Shown here: in pieces, positions 1 through 9,588 of the stretch | Layout of the letters: each line of letters starts with the position of its first letter | How positions within the stretch are numbered: the first letter of the stretch is position 1 | Origin: Microbacterium sp. ET2 | Lineage (GTDB): Bacteria > Actinomycetota > Actinomycetes > Actinomycetales > Microbacteriaceae | Direction of reading: 5' to 3' | Assembly (NCBI RefSeq): GCF_030347395.1 | Contig: NZ_CP128170.1 | Location: forward strand, 3,286,001 to 3,350,000 | DNA: 64,000 nt | Made by a program: the position numbers and the translations under genes | Notes under the pieces: generated by a model | What the model was told of the DNA's origin: nothing | Database searches by the model: none | The model's input: the letters and a program-made list of their open reading frames with translations, nothing else

Positions 1-2
1 GT

Positions 3-263
3 CGCGCCAAGCGTGACCAGCTCATCTCCGACGCCCAGGCTCAGGCCACGTCGATCGTCTCCGAAGCCGAGGCCCGCGGACGCGACGAGATGGCTCGCCT
101 GGAGAAGGAGCGCGCCACGCTCGAGGGTCGCATCAGCGAGCTGCGTCAGTTCGAGCGTGATTACCGCACGCAGCTCCGCAGCTACATCGAGGGGCACCTG
201 CGCGACCTGGACGCGTCGTCGACCGCCACCGGGTCTGCGCCCGTGCCGGCCGTCGGCCTGTAG
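3..263 (+). CDS. DivIVA/Wag31-like protein, C-terminal part (5' end outside window)
   Basis: Partial. The visible 86 residues are a charged, heptad-like coiled coil (alternating Glu/Arg/Ala, with SEAEARGRDEMARLEKERA) ending in a short Ala/Pro/Val tail. This is how actinobacterial DivIVA (Wag31) proteins end; they mark the poles and organise apical wall growth. The frame runs open from the window edge to the TAG at 261-263. The position just before lspA fits the usual sepF-yggT-divIVA-lspA order in this group. The N-terminal membrane-binding domain is outside the window, so the family call rests on coiled-coil character and context. Confidence 0.7.
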   Translation, partial: RAKRDQLISDAQAQATSIVSEAEARGRDEMARLEKERATLEGRISELRQFERDYRTQLRSYIEGHLRDLDASSTATGSAPVPAVGL

Positions 264-266
264 TCC

Positions 267-848
267 TTGACCGGTCGAACCCCGCTTCACCGGGCGGCGG
301 CCAGCATCATCGTCGTGATCCTCGCGACGGTCGTGCTGGCCGCCGACCAGTTCACGAAGTACCTCGCCATCCAGAGCCTGCCGTACCAGGAGCCGGTGCG
401 GATCCTCGGCGACTTCCTGATCTTCTACCTCACCCGCAATCCAGGCGCTGCGTTCTCCCTCGGTGAGGACGTCACCTGGATCTTCACCATCGCGCTGGCG
501 GTGGTGGCGGTCGTCATCGTGTTCCTCGCCGTCACGCGCCTGCGTTCCCGCATCTGGGCGATCGTCCTGGGGCTTCTCCTCGGCGGCGTGCTGGGCAATC
601 TCACCGACCGCCTGCTCCGCGAGCCCGGCTTCCCCGTCGGTCACGTCGTGGACTTCATCAACACCCCGTGGATGATGCCCGCCATCTACAACGTCGCCGA
701 CATCTTCATCGTCACGATGATGATCTCGGTCGCCGCCCTCGTGCTGTTCGGCCCGCACCTGGACGGGACGCGGCAGGAGCGATCGTCCCGCAAGGGAGAA
801 CCGGCATCGGCCGATTCCGCGTCTCGCTCAGAGCGCGCGGTCGACTGA
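267..848 (+). CDS. lspA: Lipoprotein signal peptidase (signal peptidase II)
   Basis: Inner-membrane aspartyl protease that cuts the signal peptide from lipidated prolipoproteins. The 193-residue product has about four membrane segments (roughly 12-28, 70-90, 95-112, 143-162). It carries the family motifs RNPGAAFS (58-65), GNLTDRL (110-116), HVVDFI with catalytic Asp129, and NVADIFI with catalytic Asp145. The start is TTG, 3 bp after the preceding stop. Putative substrates in this window include CtaC and the lipoproteins at 25729, 29094 and 38327. Followed after 1 bp by the pseudouridine synthase, so probably co-transcribed. Confidence 0.96.
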   Translation: MTGRTPLHRAAASIIVVILATVVLAADQFTKYLAIQSLPYQEPVRILGDFLIFYLTRNPGAAFSLGEDVTWIFTIALAVVAVVIVFLAVTRLRSRIWAIVLGLLLGGVLGNLTDRLLREPGFPVGHVVDFINTPWMMPAIYNVADIFIVTMMISVAALVLFGPHLDGTRQERSSRKGEPASADSASRSERAVD

Positions 849-849
849 C

Positions 850-1770
850 GTGGAGTCGCGACACCTCCCCGTTCCGGACGGGCTCGACGGTACCCGTGCC
901 GACGCCGCGCTGGCCAAGATGCTGGGCTTCTCCCGCACCTTCGCCGTGGATGTCCTCGACGCCGGCGGTGCGCGGATGGACGGGCGCGCCCTGGCGAAGT
1001 CGGATCGCCTCCGCGGCGGCGCCTGGCTCGAGGTCGAATGGGCGGCCAGGGAGGATCCCCGGATCATTCCGGTGGACGTTCCCGATCTCGGAGTGGTCCA
1101 CCAGGACGCCGACCTGATCGTCGTGGACAAGCCGGCGGGAGTCGCGGCGCATCCGTCGGTCGGCTGGGAAGGCCCCACGGTCCTCGGTGCCCTCGCGGCG
1201 GCGGGCGTGCCCGTCGCCACGACGGGAGCGGCGGAGCGTCAGGGCGTGGTCCACCGGCTGGATGTCGGTACGAGCGGACTCATGGTCGTCGCCAAGACCG
1301 AGGCGGCCTACACCGCTCTCAAGCGCGCCTTCAGGGAGCGCGAGGTCGAGAAGGTCTACCACGCTGTCGTGCAGGGGCATCCAGATCCGTTGGCGGGCAC
1401 GATCGACGCGCCGATCGGACGCCACCCGACCCACTCCTGGAAGTTCGCCGTCATCCCCTCCGGCAAAGATTCCGTCACCCACTACGAGACCCTCGAGGCG
1501 TTTCCCGGCGCATCGCTGCTGGAGATCCACCTCGAAACGGGCCGGACCCACCAGATCCGCGTGCACATGGCCGCCCACCGGCATCCGTGCGTCGGAGACC
1601 CCCTCTACGGTGCCGACCCCACCCTCGGTGCGCGGCTGGGACTGGCGAGGCAGTGGCTGCACGCGCATCGCCTGGCCTTCACCCACCCCGCCACGGGGGA
1701 GTGGGTCGCGTTCACGTCGGACTACCCCGCGGACCTCGCCGCGGCGCTGGAGATCCTCCGCGGAGAGTGA
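850..1770 (+). CDS. rluD: RluA/RluD-family rRNA pseudouridine synthase
   Basis: Isomerises uridine to pseudouridine in rRNA. The 306-residue protein has an S4-like RNA-binding N-terminus (about 12-65) and a catalytic domain with the signature [13 protein letters not shown] (132-144), where Asp138 is the nucleophile. The motif [13 protein letters not shown] follows later. GTG start 1 bp after the lspA stop; the lspA-rluD pair is common in bacteria. RluD-type specificity (23S helix 69) is inferred from domain order and neighbour, not proven. Confidence 0.93.
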   Translation: MESRHLPVPDGLDGTRADAALAKMLGFSRTFAVDVLDAGGARMDGRALAKSDRLRGGAWLEVEWAAREDPRIIPVDVPDLGVVHQDADLIVVDKPAGVAAHPSVGWEGPTVLGALAAAGVPVATTGAAERQGVVHRLDVGTSGLMVVAKTEAAYTALKRAFREREVEKVYHAVVQGHPDPLAGTIDAPIGRHPTHSWKFAVIPSGKDSVTHYETLEAFPGASLLEIHLETGRTHQIRVHMAAHRHPCVGDPLYGADPTLGARLGLARQWLHAHRLAFTHPATGEWVAFTSDYPADLAAALEILRGE

Positions 1771-1808
1771 ACCGCGACGATGTCGGCGGGTCGCGGCAGA
1801 GTGGAGCC

Positions 1809-2378
1809 ATGTCGATCCACGTGAGACCGGCGACGGTGTTCGATGACATCCGCACGATGGTCGGCCCGAAGAAGCCGACGTCGAACGTCTGCTGGTGTCT
1901 GAGCTATCGCGTGCCGGGCGCCGAGAATCGTGCTCTGCACGGGCCGGCGCGCGGCGAGCGGGTGAGGGAACTGCTCGCAGGCGGCCCGCCGGGCGTCCTC
2001 GCCTACGACGGCGATGACGTGGTCGGCTGGGCGGCGGTGCATCCGCGCGCAGACACGTCGTTCGCCGCGAATCGGAAGATCCCTCACGTGGATGACCGGG
2101 ATGTGTGGAGCGTGTGGTGCATCCGCGTCCGGCCCGGGTACCGCGGGCGCGGGCTCTCGCACGCACTGCTGGATGGCGCGGTTCGATTCGCGCGCGACAG
2201 CGCCGCGCCCGCCATCGAGGGATACCCCGTCGACAACCGCGGAGCGAAGGTCGACCTGACGATGGCCTACGTCGGCACCCGTGCTCTCTTCGAGCGGGCC
2301 GGTTTCGTCCACGCCGCCGACACGACCTCCGTGCTGAACGGCTTCCCACGCGTGCTCATGCGTCTCGACCTCGCGTGA
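1809..2378 (+). CDS. GNAT-family N-acetyltransferase
   Basis: Acetyl-CoA-dependent acyltransferase of unknown substrate, 189 residues. The acetyl-CoA loop is visible as VRPGYRGRGLSHALLDGAV (motif A, R/Q-x-x-G-x-G/A), preceded by the beta strand VWSVWCI. A central segment MAYVGTRALFERAGF matches the usual GNAT end. I chose ATG 1809 because the reading frame opens on a normal acetyltransferase N-terminus (SIHVRPATVFDD); longer in-frame extensions overlap rluD. It converges on the NUDIX gene with an 11-bp gap. Confidence 0.85.
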   Translation: MSIHVRPATVFDDIRTMVGPKKPTSNVCWCLSYRVPGAENRALHGPARGERVRELLAGGPPGVLAYDGDDVVGWAAVHPRADTSFAANRKIPHVDDRDVWSVWCIRVRPGYRGRGLSHALLDGAVRFARDSAAPAIEGYPVDNRGAKVDLTMAYVGTRALFERAGFVHAADTTSVLNGFPRVLMRLDLA

Positions 2379-2389
2379 GACTGCGACGA

Positions 2390-2863
2390 TCACCCACTCT
2401 GGAGGAAGACGGTCGGACCGTCCTCGAGGGCACGACGGACGCGCTCGGCCATGTCGTCGTCGAGGAGTGACTCGACCGCGGTGATCGGGTACCAGCCGAC
2501 CTCGGTCATCTCACCGTCCACCGGTGCGGGGGAGCCCGAGATCCACGCGCAGCGGAAGGTGAGATCCAGGTAATCGCTCTGATCGCCGTTGTCGTAGGTG
2601 ATCCGAGGGATCTGGTGCACGAAGGCCAGTCGGACCGCGCGGACGATGACTCCCGCTTCCTCCTCCGCCTCACGGCAGGCGGCATCGGCGGGCTCCTCGC
2701 CCGGGTCGACGATGCCGGTGACGGGAGTGAGTCGGCCGTTGTCGCTGCGGCGGCCCAGCAGCACGGCTCCCTCGTGCTCGATCACGGCGGTCACGCCCAC
2801 CAGGGGGAGGGGGCGGGTCCCTATGTGGCGGCGCAGGTCCAGGACGAAATCCGGTGTCGGCAT
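2390..2863 (-). CDS. NUDIX hydrolase
   Basis: Hydrolyses a nucleoside diphosphate linked to another moiety; the substrate cannot be told. The 157-residue protein contains a perfect Nudix box, G-x5-E-x7-R-E-x-x-E-E-x-G, at about residues 50-71 (GIVDPGEEPADAACREAEEE). I prefer ATG 2863 over the GTG directly before it (2866) because GGGAG lies about 7 nt upstream of the ATG. A TAGCGT-like -10 sits further upstream. Divergent from dnaE, with about 75 bp between starts. Confidence 0.9.
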   Translation of the reverse strand: MPTPDFVLDLRRHIGTRPLPLVGVTAVIEHEGAVLLGRRSDNGRLTPVTGIVDPGEEPADAACREAEEEAGVIVRAVRLAFVHQIPRITYDNGDQSDYLDLTFRCAWISGSPAPVDGEMTEVGWYPITAVESLLDDDMAERVRRALEDGPTVFLQSG

Positions 2864-2925
2864 CACGGTCTCCCTCTGCTCGCTGCCACGCTATCCGACA
2901 CGCCGCCGATGTCCGACCCGCCGCG

Positions 2926-2931
2926 TACGCT
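2926..2931 (+). promoter_or_regulatory. TACGCT -10-like hexamer for a leaderless dnaE transcript
   Basis: TACGCT ends 6 nt before the dnaE GTG at 2938 and there is no Shine-Dalgarno sequence between them. That geometry is typical of leaderless actinobacterial mRNAs. Confidence 0.5.
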
Positions 2932-2937
2932 GGTTCC

Positions 2938-5900
2938 GTGGCATCCGACTCCTTCGTTCACCTGCACGTGCACAGCGAGTACTCGATGCTCGACGGGGCG
3001 GCCAAGATCGGCGCCATGACTCAGGCGGCGGCCGACTACGGCATGCCGGCCATCGCCGTCACCGACCACGGCAACACCTTCGCCGCATTCGAGTTCTACA
3101 ACGCCGCGAAGGCGGCGGGCGTCAAGCCGATCATCGGGCTCGAGGCCTACGTCACGCCGGGCACGCACCGCAGCGACAAGTCGCGGGTGCAGTGGGGCAC
3201 CCCCGAGCAGCGCAGCGACGACGTCTCCGGCTCCGGCGCGTACACCCACATGACGATGTGGAGCCAGAGCACCGAGGGAATGCACAATCTCTTCCGGCTC
3301 AGCTCGTTGTCGAGCATGGAGGGGTACTACTTCAAGCCGCGCATGGACCGGGAGCTGCTCGAGACCTACGGCAAGGGGCTCATCGCGACGACGGGCTGCC
3401 CGTCGGGCGAGGTGCAGACGCGACTGCGTCTCGGCCAGTACGACGCCGCGCGGGCGGCGGCCGCCGAGTTCCAGGACATCTTCGGCAAAGAGAACTACTT
3501 CGCCGAGATCATGGATCACGGGCTCTCCATCGAGCGGCGGGTCATGACCGATCTGATCCGCATCTCGAAGGATCTCGGCATCCCCCTGGTCGCGACCAAC
3601 GACTCCCACTACACCCACCAGCACGAGGCCGACGCGCACGCGGCGCTGCTGTGCGTGCAGTCGGGATCCACCCTCGACGACCCGAACCGCTTCAAGTTCG
3701 ACGGCGACGGGTACTACGTCAAGACGGCGCAGGAGATGCGGCAGATCTTCCGCGAGCACCCCGAGGCGTGCGACAACACCCTCCTCATCGCCGAGCGGTG
3801 CGAGGTCGAGTTCAACACGAGCGCGAACTACATGCCGCGCTTCCCCGTGCCCGATGGCGAGACCGAGGACAGCTGGCTGGTCAAGGAGGTCGAGAAGGGC
3901 CTGCACTACCGGTATCCGAACGGCATCCCCGACAAGGTCCGCAAGCAGGCCGAGTACGAGACCGGCATCATCCTGCAGATGGGGTTCCCCGGCTACTTCC
4001 TGGTCGTCGCCGACTTCATCAACTGGGCGAAGGACAACGGGATCCGCGTCGGTCCCGGCCGTGGTTCGGGCGCGGGATCGATGGTCGCCTACGCCATGCG
4101 CATCACCGATCTCGACCCGCTCGAGCACGGCCTCATCTTCGAGCGCTTCCTCAACCCCGACCGCGTCTCGATGCCCGACTTCGATGTCGACTTCGACGAC
4201 CGGCGTCGCGGCGAGGTGATCGACTACGTCACCGAGAAGTACGGCTCCGAGCGGGTCGCGCAGATCGTGACCTACGGCACGATCAAGTCCAAGCAGGCTC
4301 TGAAGGACGCGGGCCGTGTGCTGGGCTTCCCGTTCAGCATGGGGGAGCGGCTGACGAAGGCGATGCCGCCGGCCGTGATGGGCAAAGACATGCCGCTGAG
4401 CGGGATGTACGACGCACAGCATCCGCGCTTCAAGGAAGCCGGCGAGTTCCGCGCCCTCATCGACACCGACCCCGAGGCGAAGACGGTCTTCGACCGGGCT
4501 CTCGGACTCGAGGGGCTCAAGCGACAGTGGGGCGTCCACGCCGCAGGCGTCATCATGTCGTCGGAGCCCCTGCTCGACATCATCCCGATCATGCGCCGCG
4601 AGCAGGACGGCCAGATCGTCACGCAGTTCGACTACCCGTCGTGCGAGACCCTGGGCCTGATCAAGATGGACTTCCTCGGGCTTCGCAACCTCACGATCAT
4701 CTCGGATGCGCTGGACAACATCCGGATGAACCGGGGAGAAGAGCTCGATCTCGAGCACCTCGCGCTCGACGATGCCGCGGCGTACGAGCTGCTCACCCGT
4801 GGCGACACCCTCGGCGTCTTCCAGCTCGACGGTGGCCCGATGCGCTCCTTGCTGCGGCTGCTGAAGCCCGACAACTTCGAGGACGTGTCGGCGGTCATCG
4901 CGCTCTACCGTCCCGGACCCATGGGCGCGAACTCCCACATCAACTACGCCCTCCGCAAGAACGGGCAGCAGGAGGTCACGCCGATCCACCCCGAGCTCGA
5001 GGAGCCTCTCAAGGACATCCTCGACATCAGCTACGGCCTGATCATCTATCAGGAGCAGGTCATGGCCATCGCGCAGAAGGTTGCGGGCTTCTCGCTCGGT
5101 CAAGCGGACATCCTCCGCCGTGCGATGGGCAAGAAGAAGAAGTCCGAGCTCGACAAGCAGTACGAGGGCTTCTCGGGCGGCATGAAGGAGCGGGGCTACG
5201 GCGATCAGGCCATCAAGGCGCTCTGGGACATCCTCCTGCCCTTCTCGGACTACGCCTTCAACAAAGCGCATTCGGCGGCGTACGGCCTCGTCTCGTACTG
5301 GACCGCCTACCTGAAGGCCCACTATCCGGCCGAGTACATGGCGGCGCTCCTCACGAGCGTGGGTGACTCGAAGGACAAGATGGCCGTCTACCTCAACGAG
5401 TGCCGTCGCATGGGCATCAAGGTGCTGCCGCCGGACGTGGGGGAGTCGATCCGCTACTTCGCCGCCGTCGGCGAAGACATCCGCTTCGGGCTGGGCGCCG
5501 TGCGCAACGTCGGCGCGAACGTGGTCGACGCCATCGTCGCCGCCCGCCAGGAGACGCGCTTCACGTCGTTCCACGACTTCCTGTCGAAGGTTCCCGTGCC
5601 CGTTGCCAACAAGCGGACGGTGGAGTCGCTGATCAAGGCGGGTGCGTTCGATTCGCTCGGGGCGACCCGTCGTGCGCTGATGGAGATCCACGAGGATGCC
5701 ACCGAGCAGGCCGTCCTCGACAAGCGCCGTGAGGCCAACGGCGAGGTCGGATTCGACTTCGATTCGCTGTGGGACGAACCGCAGCAGGTCCAGAAGGTGC
5801 CCGACCGGCCGGAGTGGACCAAGAAGGACAAGCTGGCCTTCGAGCGCGAGATGCTCGGGCTCTACGTCTCCGATCATCCGCTGGCGGGGCTGGAGATTCC

Positions 5901-6450
5901 GCTCGCCAAGCACGCCTCGCTGTCGATCCACGATCTCCTGGCGTCCGAGGACATCGCCGACGGCGAGCAGGTCACCGTGGCCGGCCTCGTCACGAGCGTG
6001 CAGCATCGGGTGGCGAAGTCCAGCGGCAACCCCTACGGCATGATCACGGTCGAGGATTTCGACGGTGAGGTCACGGTGATGTTCATGGGCAAGACCTACA
6101 CCGAATTCCAGTCGATGCTGCAGGCCGACTCGATCCTCGTGGTCCGCGGACGCGTGTCACGACGCGATGACGGCATGAACCTGCACGCCGTCTCGGCGTT
6201 CGTGCCCGATCTCGGGGCGGTGGACGCTTCCGGCCCGCTCGTTCTCCTCGTTCCCGAGCATCGGGCGACCGAGACGGTGGTGACGGAACTGGCTCAGGTG
6301 CTGACCCGACACCGCGGGGATACCGAGGTGACCCTGCGCCTGCACAAGGGCGGGGTGGCGAAGGTGTTCGAGGTCCCGCTGCCGGTGATGGTGACCGCCG
6401 ACCTGTACGGCGAGCTGAAAGGTCTCCTCGGGCCCCAGTGTCTCGGTTGA
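2938..6450 (+). CDS. dnaE: DNA polymerase III alpha subunit
   Basis: Replicative polymerase, 1170 residues, the expected DnaE1 size. An N-terminal PHP domain begins with HLHVHSEYSMLDG. The palm carries PGRGSGAGS (about 374-382) and the catalytic aspartates in MPDFDVDFDD (about 411-420). The motif FNKAHSAAYG follows, and an OB-fold (VTVAGLVTSVQHR) lies near residue 1010. GTG 2938 is chosen because the PHP motif begins five codons later and a leaderless-type -10 sits 6 nt upstream; the frame stays open further upstream but overlaps the divergent NUDIX gene. A long minus-strand open frame opposite it is a codon-bias shadow. Confidence 0.98.
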   Translation: MASDSFVHLHVHSEYSMLDGAAKIGAMTQAAADYGMPAIAVTDHGNTFAAFEFYNAAKAAGVKPIIGLEAYVTPGTHRSDKSRVQWGTPEQRSDDVSGSGAYTHMTMWSQSTEGMHNLFRLSSLSSMEGYYFKPRMDRELLETYGKGLIATTGCPSGEVQTRLRLGQYDAARAAAAEFQDIFGKENYFAEIMDHGLSIERRVMTDLIRISKDLGIPLVATNDSHYTHQHEADAHAALLCVQSGSTLDDPNRFKFDGDGYYVKTAQEMRQIFREHPEACDNTLLIAERCEVEFNTSANYMPRFPVPDGETEDSWLVKEVEKGLHYRYPNGIPDKVRKQAEYETGIILQMGFPGYFLVVADFINWAKDNGIRVGPGRGSGAGSMVAYAMRITDLDPLEHGLIFERFLNPDRVSMPDFDVDFDDRRRGEVIDYVTEKYGSERVAQIVTYGTIKSKQALKDAGRVLGFPFSMGERLTKAMPPAVMGKDMPLSGMYDAQHPRFKEAGEFRALIDTDPEAKTVFDRALGLEGLKRQWGVHAAGVIMSSEPLLDIIPIMRREQDGQIVTQFDYPSCETLGLIKMDFLGLRNLTIISDALDNIRMNRGEELDLEHLALDDAAAYELLTRGDTLGVFQLDGGPMRSLLRLLKPDNFEDVSAVIALYRPGPMGANSHINYALRKNGQQEVTPIHPELEEPLKDILDISYGLIIYQEQVMAIAQKVAGFSLGQADILRRAMGKKKKSELDKQYEGFSGGMKERGYGDQAIKALWDILLPFSDYAFNKAHSAAYGLVSYWTAYLKAHYPAEYMAALLTSVGDSKDKMAVYLNECRRMGIKVLPPDVGESIRYFAAVGEDIRFGLGAVRNVGANVVDAIVAARQETRFTSFHDFLSKVPVPVANKRTVESLIKAGAFDSLGATRRALMEIHEDATEQAVLDKRREANGEVGFDFDSLWDEPQQVQKVPDRPEWTKKDKLAFEREMLGLYVSDHPLAGLEIPLAKHASLSIHDLLASEDIADGEQVTVAGLVTSVQHRVAKSSGNPYGMITVEDFDGEVTVMFMGKTYTEFQSMLQADSILVVRGRVSRRDDGMNLHAVSAFVPDLGAVDASGPLVLLVPEHRATETVVTELAQVLTRHRGDTEVTLRLHKGGVAKVFEVPLPVMVTADLYGELKGLLGPQCLG

Positions 6451-6470
6451 TCGGTGATGGGGCGATCGAT

Positions 6471-6489
6471 GTCGCGGGTCGTCCGCGAC
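6471..6489 (+). terminator. Weak hairpin after dnaE
   Basis: GTCGCGG and CCGCGAC form a 7-bp perfect stem around a 5-nt loop, 20 bp after the dnaE stop. There is no clear T-run, so termination is only possible. Confidence 0.3.
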
Positions 6490-6535
6490 GTCGTGATGAA
6501 GCGCACACGCCCGTGATCCGGACGAGTGGCGCGGG

Positions 6536-6541
6536 TAAGAT
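6536..6541 (+). promoter_or_regulatory. TAAGAT -10-like element
   Basis: TAAGAT lies about 45 nt upstream of the membrane-protein start at 6586, in the dnaE-to-membrane-protein spacer. The sequence 17 nt further upstream matches a -35 box poorly. Confidence 0.35.
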
Positions 6542-6585
6542 CGGGAGTCGCCGTGCGGACCGCGCGGCTCCCGGGAAGGATGACT

Positions 6586-7767
6586 GTGACCGACGGAATC
6601 AGCAACGACGAACCGACCGTGGACACCCCCGCGACGACGCCCGCGGAGGATGACGCGCCCACCGTCGCCGACGGCCGCGCCGACACCGGGGTGCAGTACG
6701 GCGTAGGGCCGTTCTCGCTGCGCGAGGTGATCCTGGGCGGCGTCTGGCTCGTGGCCTTCGTCGTGTCCTTCTTCTCGTTCAGCACCGTGCAGTTCAGTTC
6801 GGTGTGGACCACCGGCCTGTGGTGGATCCTCACCATCGGCGTGCCGACGGTCGCGGTCTTCCTGCTGGCGCTGCGCCGGCTCTCCCCCGAGGGGATCCGC
6901 CGTGTCGGTTCACTCGGTATCGACCAGTTCGCCTCGGTGGCCTTCACCGTCTCGGCGGTCATCTGGCTGCACCTCATCTGGGAGACCGTCGCCATCGTCG
7001 TCGCCGGCGGTCCGTGGCTGCGCGGCTGGGTGATCTGGGTGGAGTTCGTCCTCATGCTCGCCGGCGTCGTCCTCACCGTCTTCGCACCGCTCATCCCCGC
7101 CCTCGCCGAGGACTTCCGGGACCGTCGGGAGGTCGTCGCCCACCGGTTCGCCCGTCCCGCGCGTCCCGTCACGCCGCGTCCCCGGACCCCTCGTGCTCCC
7201 AAGCCCGCGCCGGCACCCACCGCCGCGCCCGTCCGGGACAGCGCGTCGTCCGTTACCGGCGCCGACGACACGGGTTCGTACGACACCGGCGCCCACGGCG
7301 TGAACCCCTATGCACCCGCCTCGGCGGGCGCGCACGCCTCAGCGGGTGTTCCCGTCGGGCCCGAAGCGATGGGCCGACCGGACGTGGATGCCGACGGTGC
7401 GAACCAGCCGAGCGAGCTCGAGGAGATGTTCGGGCCCTCCCGCACCGAGCGGCTGGACGCGGATGACGCCCAGCCGAGGACGGCGGTCGCCGACACCTCC
7501 GCCTCAGACGACGCCCACGCCGACGACACTCGGGATGCCGACCAGACGGCCACCACCGTGATCGAACCCGAGACCCGCTACCAGGCGTTCTGGGCCCTCG
7601 TGCCCGAGGAGCGCGACATCGTCGACGAGAACGGCGTCGCCCTCTTCCGCATCGGTCCGACGGCGTGGGCTCTCGTCATCGAGGACCGCCAGACCCACTT
7701 CGTCGTCCGCCACGAGGACGGCCGCACGGGGTACCTGCACGACGTCTCCGGCGTCACCCGGGGCTGA
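6586..7767 (+). CDS. Conserved actinobacterial membrane protein of unknown function
   Basis: Not assignable to a function. The product has about 393 residues: a polar N-terminus, four hydrophobic segments (roughly 40-60, 68-88, 103-125, 133-155), then a long Pro/Ala/Asp-rich linker (about 165-320). It ends in a compact C-terminal domain reading ALVPEERDIVDENG ... FRIGPTAWALVIEDR. Two starts are possible: ATG 6580 touches the GGAAGG box, whereas GTG 6586 has it 6 nt upstream, so I prefer GTG. It ends 14 bp before hisD. Confidence 0.7.
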   Translation: MTDGISNDEPTVDTPATTPAEDDAPTVADGRADTGVQYGVGPFSLREVILGGVWLVAFVVSFFSFSTVQFSSVWTTGLWWILTIGVPTVAVFLLALRRLSPEGIRRVGSLGIDQFASVAFTVSAVIWLHLIWETVAIVVAGGPWLRGWVIWVEFVLMLAGVVLTVFAPLIPALAEDFRDRREVVAHRFARPARPVTPRPRTPRAPKPAPAPTAAPVRDSASSVTGADDTGSYDTGAHGVNPYAPASAGAHASAGVPVGPEAMGRPDVDADGANQPSELEEMFGPSRTERLDADDAQPRTAVADTSASDDAHADDTRDADQTATTVIEPETRYQAFWALVPEERDIVDENGVALFRIGPTAWALVIEDRQTHFVVRHEDGRTGYLHDVSGVTRG

Positions 7768-7781
7768 GGAACTCCATCGAG

Positions 7782-9080
7782 ATGCGCACCATCGACCTGC
7801 GCGGGCAGGCGCTCACGGCCGCCCAGCTGCTCGCCGCTGTCCCGCGGGCCGAAGGCACCCGCGAGGCGGCGTTCACCGCGGCCTCTGACATCGTCGCCGA
7901 CGTGGCGGCGCGCGGCGAGGAGTCCCTGCGCGAGCAGGCGGAGCGATTCGACGGGGTCACCGGACACGAGATCCGCGTGCCGGCGTCGCACCTCGATGAG
8001 GCACTGGCGGGCCTCGCCCCCGACATCCGCGCAGCGCTGGAGGAAGCCATCGACCGCGTCCGCCTCGGCTCGGCGGCCCAGGTCCCGGCGGAGATCGTCA
8101 CCATCGTCCGTCCGGGCGCGCGCATCGTGCAGCGCTGGCAGCCGGTGCGTCGCGTGGGTCTGTACGTCCCCGGGGGGAAGGCCGTCTACCCGTCGAGCGT
8201 CGTGATGAACGTCGTCCCCGCACAGATCGCCGGTGTGTCCGAAGTCGCCCTCGCCTCGCCCCCGCAGCGTGAGCACGGCGGTCGGGTGCATCCCGTCATC
8301 CTCGCCGCGGCGCGACTCCTGGGCGTCGCCGAGGTCTACGCGATGGGCGGTGCCGGGGCGATCGGCGCCTTCGCCCACGGTGTTCCCGAGATCGGCCTCA
8401 CGCCCGTGGATGTCGTCACCGGTCCGGGGAACAACTTCGTCGCGGCGGCCAAGCGCGCCGTCGCGGGTCTGGTCGGAACGGACTCCGAGGCCGGAGCCAC
8501 CGAGATCCTCATCGTCGCGGACGATTCCGCCGACGCCGATATCGTCGCGGCCGACCTCATCAGTCAGGCCGAGCACGACGAGCAGGCATCCGCCGTTCTC
8601 GTGACGACCTCGTCCGCCATCGCCGAAGCGGTCGCCGCATCGGTCGCCCGGAGGGCACCCGGCACGCGTCATGCGTCACGCGTTCAGACCGCCCTCCGCG
8701 GCGCGCAGTCGGCCATCGTGCTCGTGGACGATCAGGCCGCTGCGACGGCGTTCAGCAACGCCTACGCGCCCGAGCACCTCGAGCTCCACCTCGCCGATCC
8801 CCGCCCCGAGGATTTCGTCCACGCCGGCGCCATCTTCGTCGGTCGCCACACGCCGGTCAGTCTCGGCGACTACCTCGCGGGCAGCAACCACGTCCTTCCG
8901 ACCGGGGGACAGGCCCGATATGCGGCGGGTCTGTCGGCATCGACGTTCCTCCGGCCACAGCAGGTTGTGACGTACGACGAGCAGGCGCTGGCCGACGTGC
9001 GCGAAGCGATCGTGACCCTCGCCGATGCCGAAGACCTGCCCGCGCACGGCGAGGCCGTGACCGCTCGGTTCTCGGCGTAA
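7782..9080 (+). CDS. hisD: Histidinol dehydrogenase
   Basis: Catalyses the last two oxidations of histidine synthesis, L-histidinol to L-histidine via the aldehyde, with NAD+ and Zn. At 432 residues it is the normal length. Recognisable blocks are LYVPGGKAVYPSSVVMN, GPGNNFVAAAKR, ISQAEHDEQASAVLV (metal/substrate residues) and TGGQARYAAGLSASTFLR. A GAGGA box precedes ATG 7782. The other his genes are not in the window. Confidence 0.97.
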   Translation: MRTIDLRGQALTAAQLLAAVPRAEGTREAAFTAASDIVADVAARGEESLREQAERFDGVTGHEIRVPASHLDEALAGLAPDIRAALEEAIDRVRLGSAAQVPAEIVTIVRPGARIVQRWQPVRRVGLYVPGGKAVYPSSVVMNVVPAQIAGVSEVALASPPQREHGGRVHPVILAAARLLGVAEVYAMGGAGAIGAFAHGVPEIGLTPVDVVTGPGNNFVAAAKRAVAGLVGTDSEAGATEILIVADDSADADIVAADLISQAEHDEQASAVLVTTSSAIAEAVAASVARRAPGTRHASRVQTALRGAQSAIVLVDDQAAATAFSNAYAPEHLELHLADPRPEDFVHAGAIFVGRHTPVSLGDYLAGSNHVLPTGGQARYAAGLSASTFLRPQQVVTYDEQALADVREAIVTLADAEDLPAHGEAVTARFSA

Positions 9081-9092
9081 CCTGTTCTCGCC

Positions 9093-9578
9093 ATGCATTG
9101 TCCCTTCTGCCGTCATTCCGACTCCCGTGTCATCGACTCGCGAACCAGCGACGACGGGCTGAGCATCAAACGTCGCCGGCAGTGCCCGCAGTGCGGCGGC
9201 CGGTTCTCGACCATCGAGACGGCGAGCCTGAATGTGATCAAGCGCTCCGGGGTGATCGAACCGTTCAGCCGCGAGAAGGTCATGTCGGGTGTCCGCAAAG
9301 CCTGCCAGGGTCGGCCCGTCACCGAGGGCGACCTGGCGGTGCTCGCCCAGACCGTCGAGGAGTCGGTACGGCAGACCGGCGCTTCCCAGATCGACACCAA
9401 CGAGATCGGCCTGGCGATCCTCGGCCCGCTCCGCGAGCTCGATGAGGTCGCCTTCCTGCGTTTCGCCAGCGTCTATCAGGCCTTCGATTCGCTGGAGGAT
9501 TTCGAATCGGCCATCGCCGGCCTCCGCGCCGACCACGCCGATCGTGTGCGGGCGGGTGAGGGCGAGCCGACTCGCTAG
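9093..9578 (+). CDS. nrdR: Transcriptional repressor NrdR
   Basis: ATP/dATP-sensing repressor of ribonucleotide reductase genes. The 161-residue protein has an N-terminal zinc ribbon with Cys3, Cys6, Cys31 and Cys34, then an ATP-cone domain (about 46-136; [16 protein letters not shown] at its start). It starts 12 bp after hisD. A TAACCT hexamer overlapping the hisD stop lies 9 nt before the ATG. Its NrdR-box targets are not visible in this window. Confidence 0.96.
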   Translation: MHCPFCRHSDSRVIDSRTSDDGLSIKRRRQCPQCGGRFSTIETASLNVIKRSGVIEPFSREKVMSGVRKACQGRPVTEGDLAVLAQTVEESVRQTGASQIDTNEIGLAILGPLRELDEVAFLRFASVYQAFDSLEDFESAIAGLRADHADRVRAGEGEPTR

Positions 9579-9581
9579 CCT
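9576..9581 (+). promoter_or_regulatory. TAGCCT -10-like hexamer before pyrD
   Basis: TAGCCT overlaps the nrdR stop codon and ends 7 nt before the pyrD ATG, the leaderless arrangement. The spacer GGAGGGG could alternatively be a Shine-Dalgarno sequence read from an upstream transcript. Confidence 0.45.
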
Positions 9582-9588
9582 GGAGGGG

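Noticed and set aside
712..2349. Minus-strand open frame across lspA-rluD-GNAT
   Set aside because: Spans three real genes and has no recognisable domain.
2863..6006. Long open frame of about 1047 codons on the minus strand opposite dnaE
   Set aside because: A shadow of GC-rich codon bias: no recognisable domain, skewed towards Asp, Glu, Val, Leu, Arg and His, and fully inside a confident dnaE.
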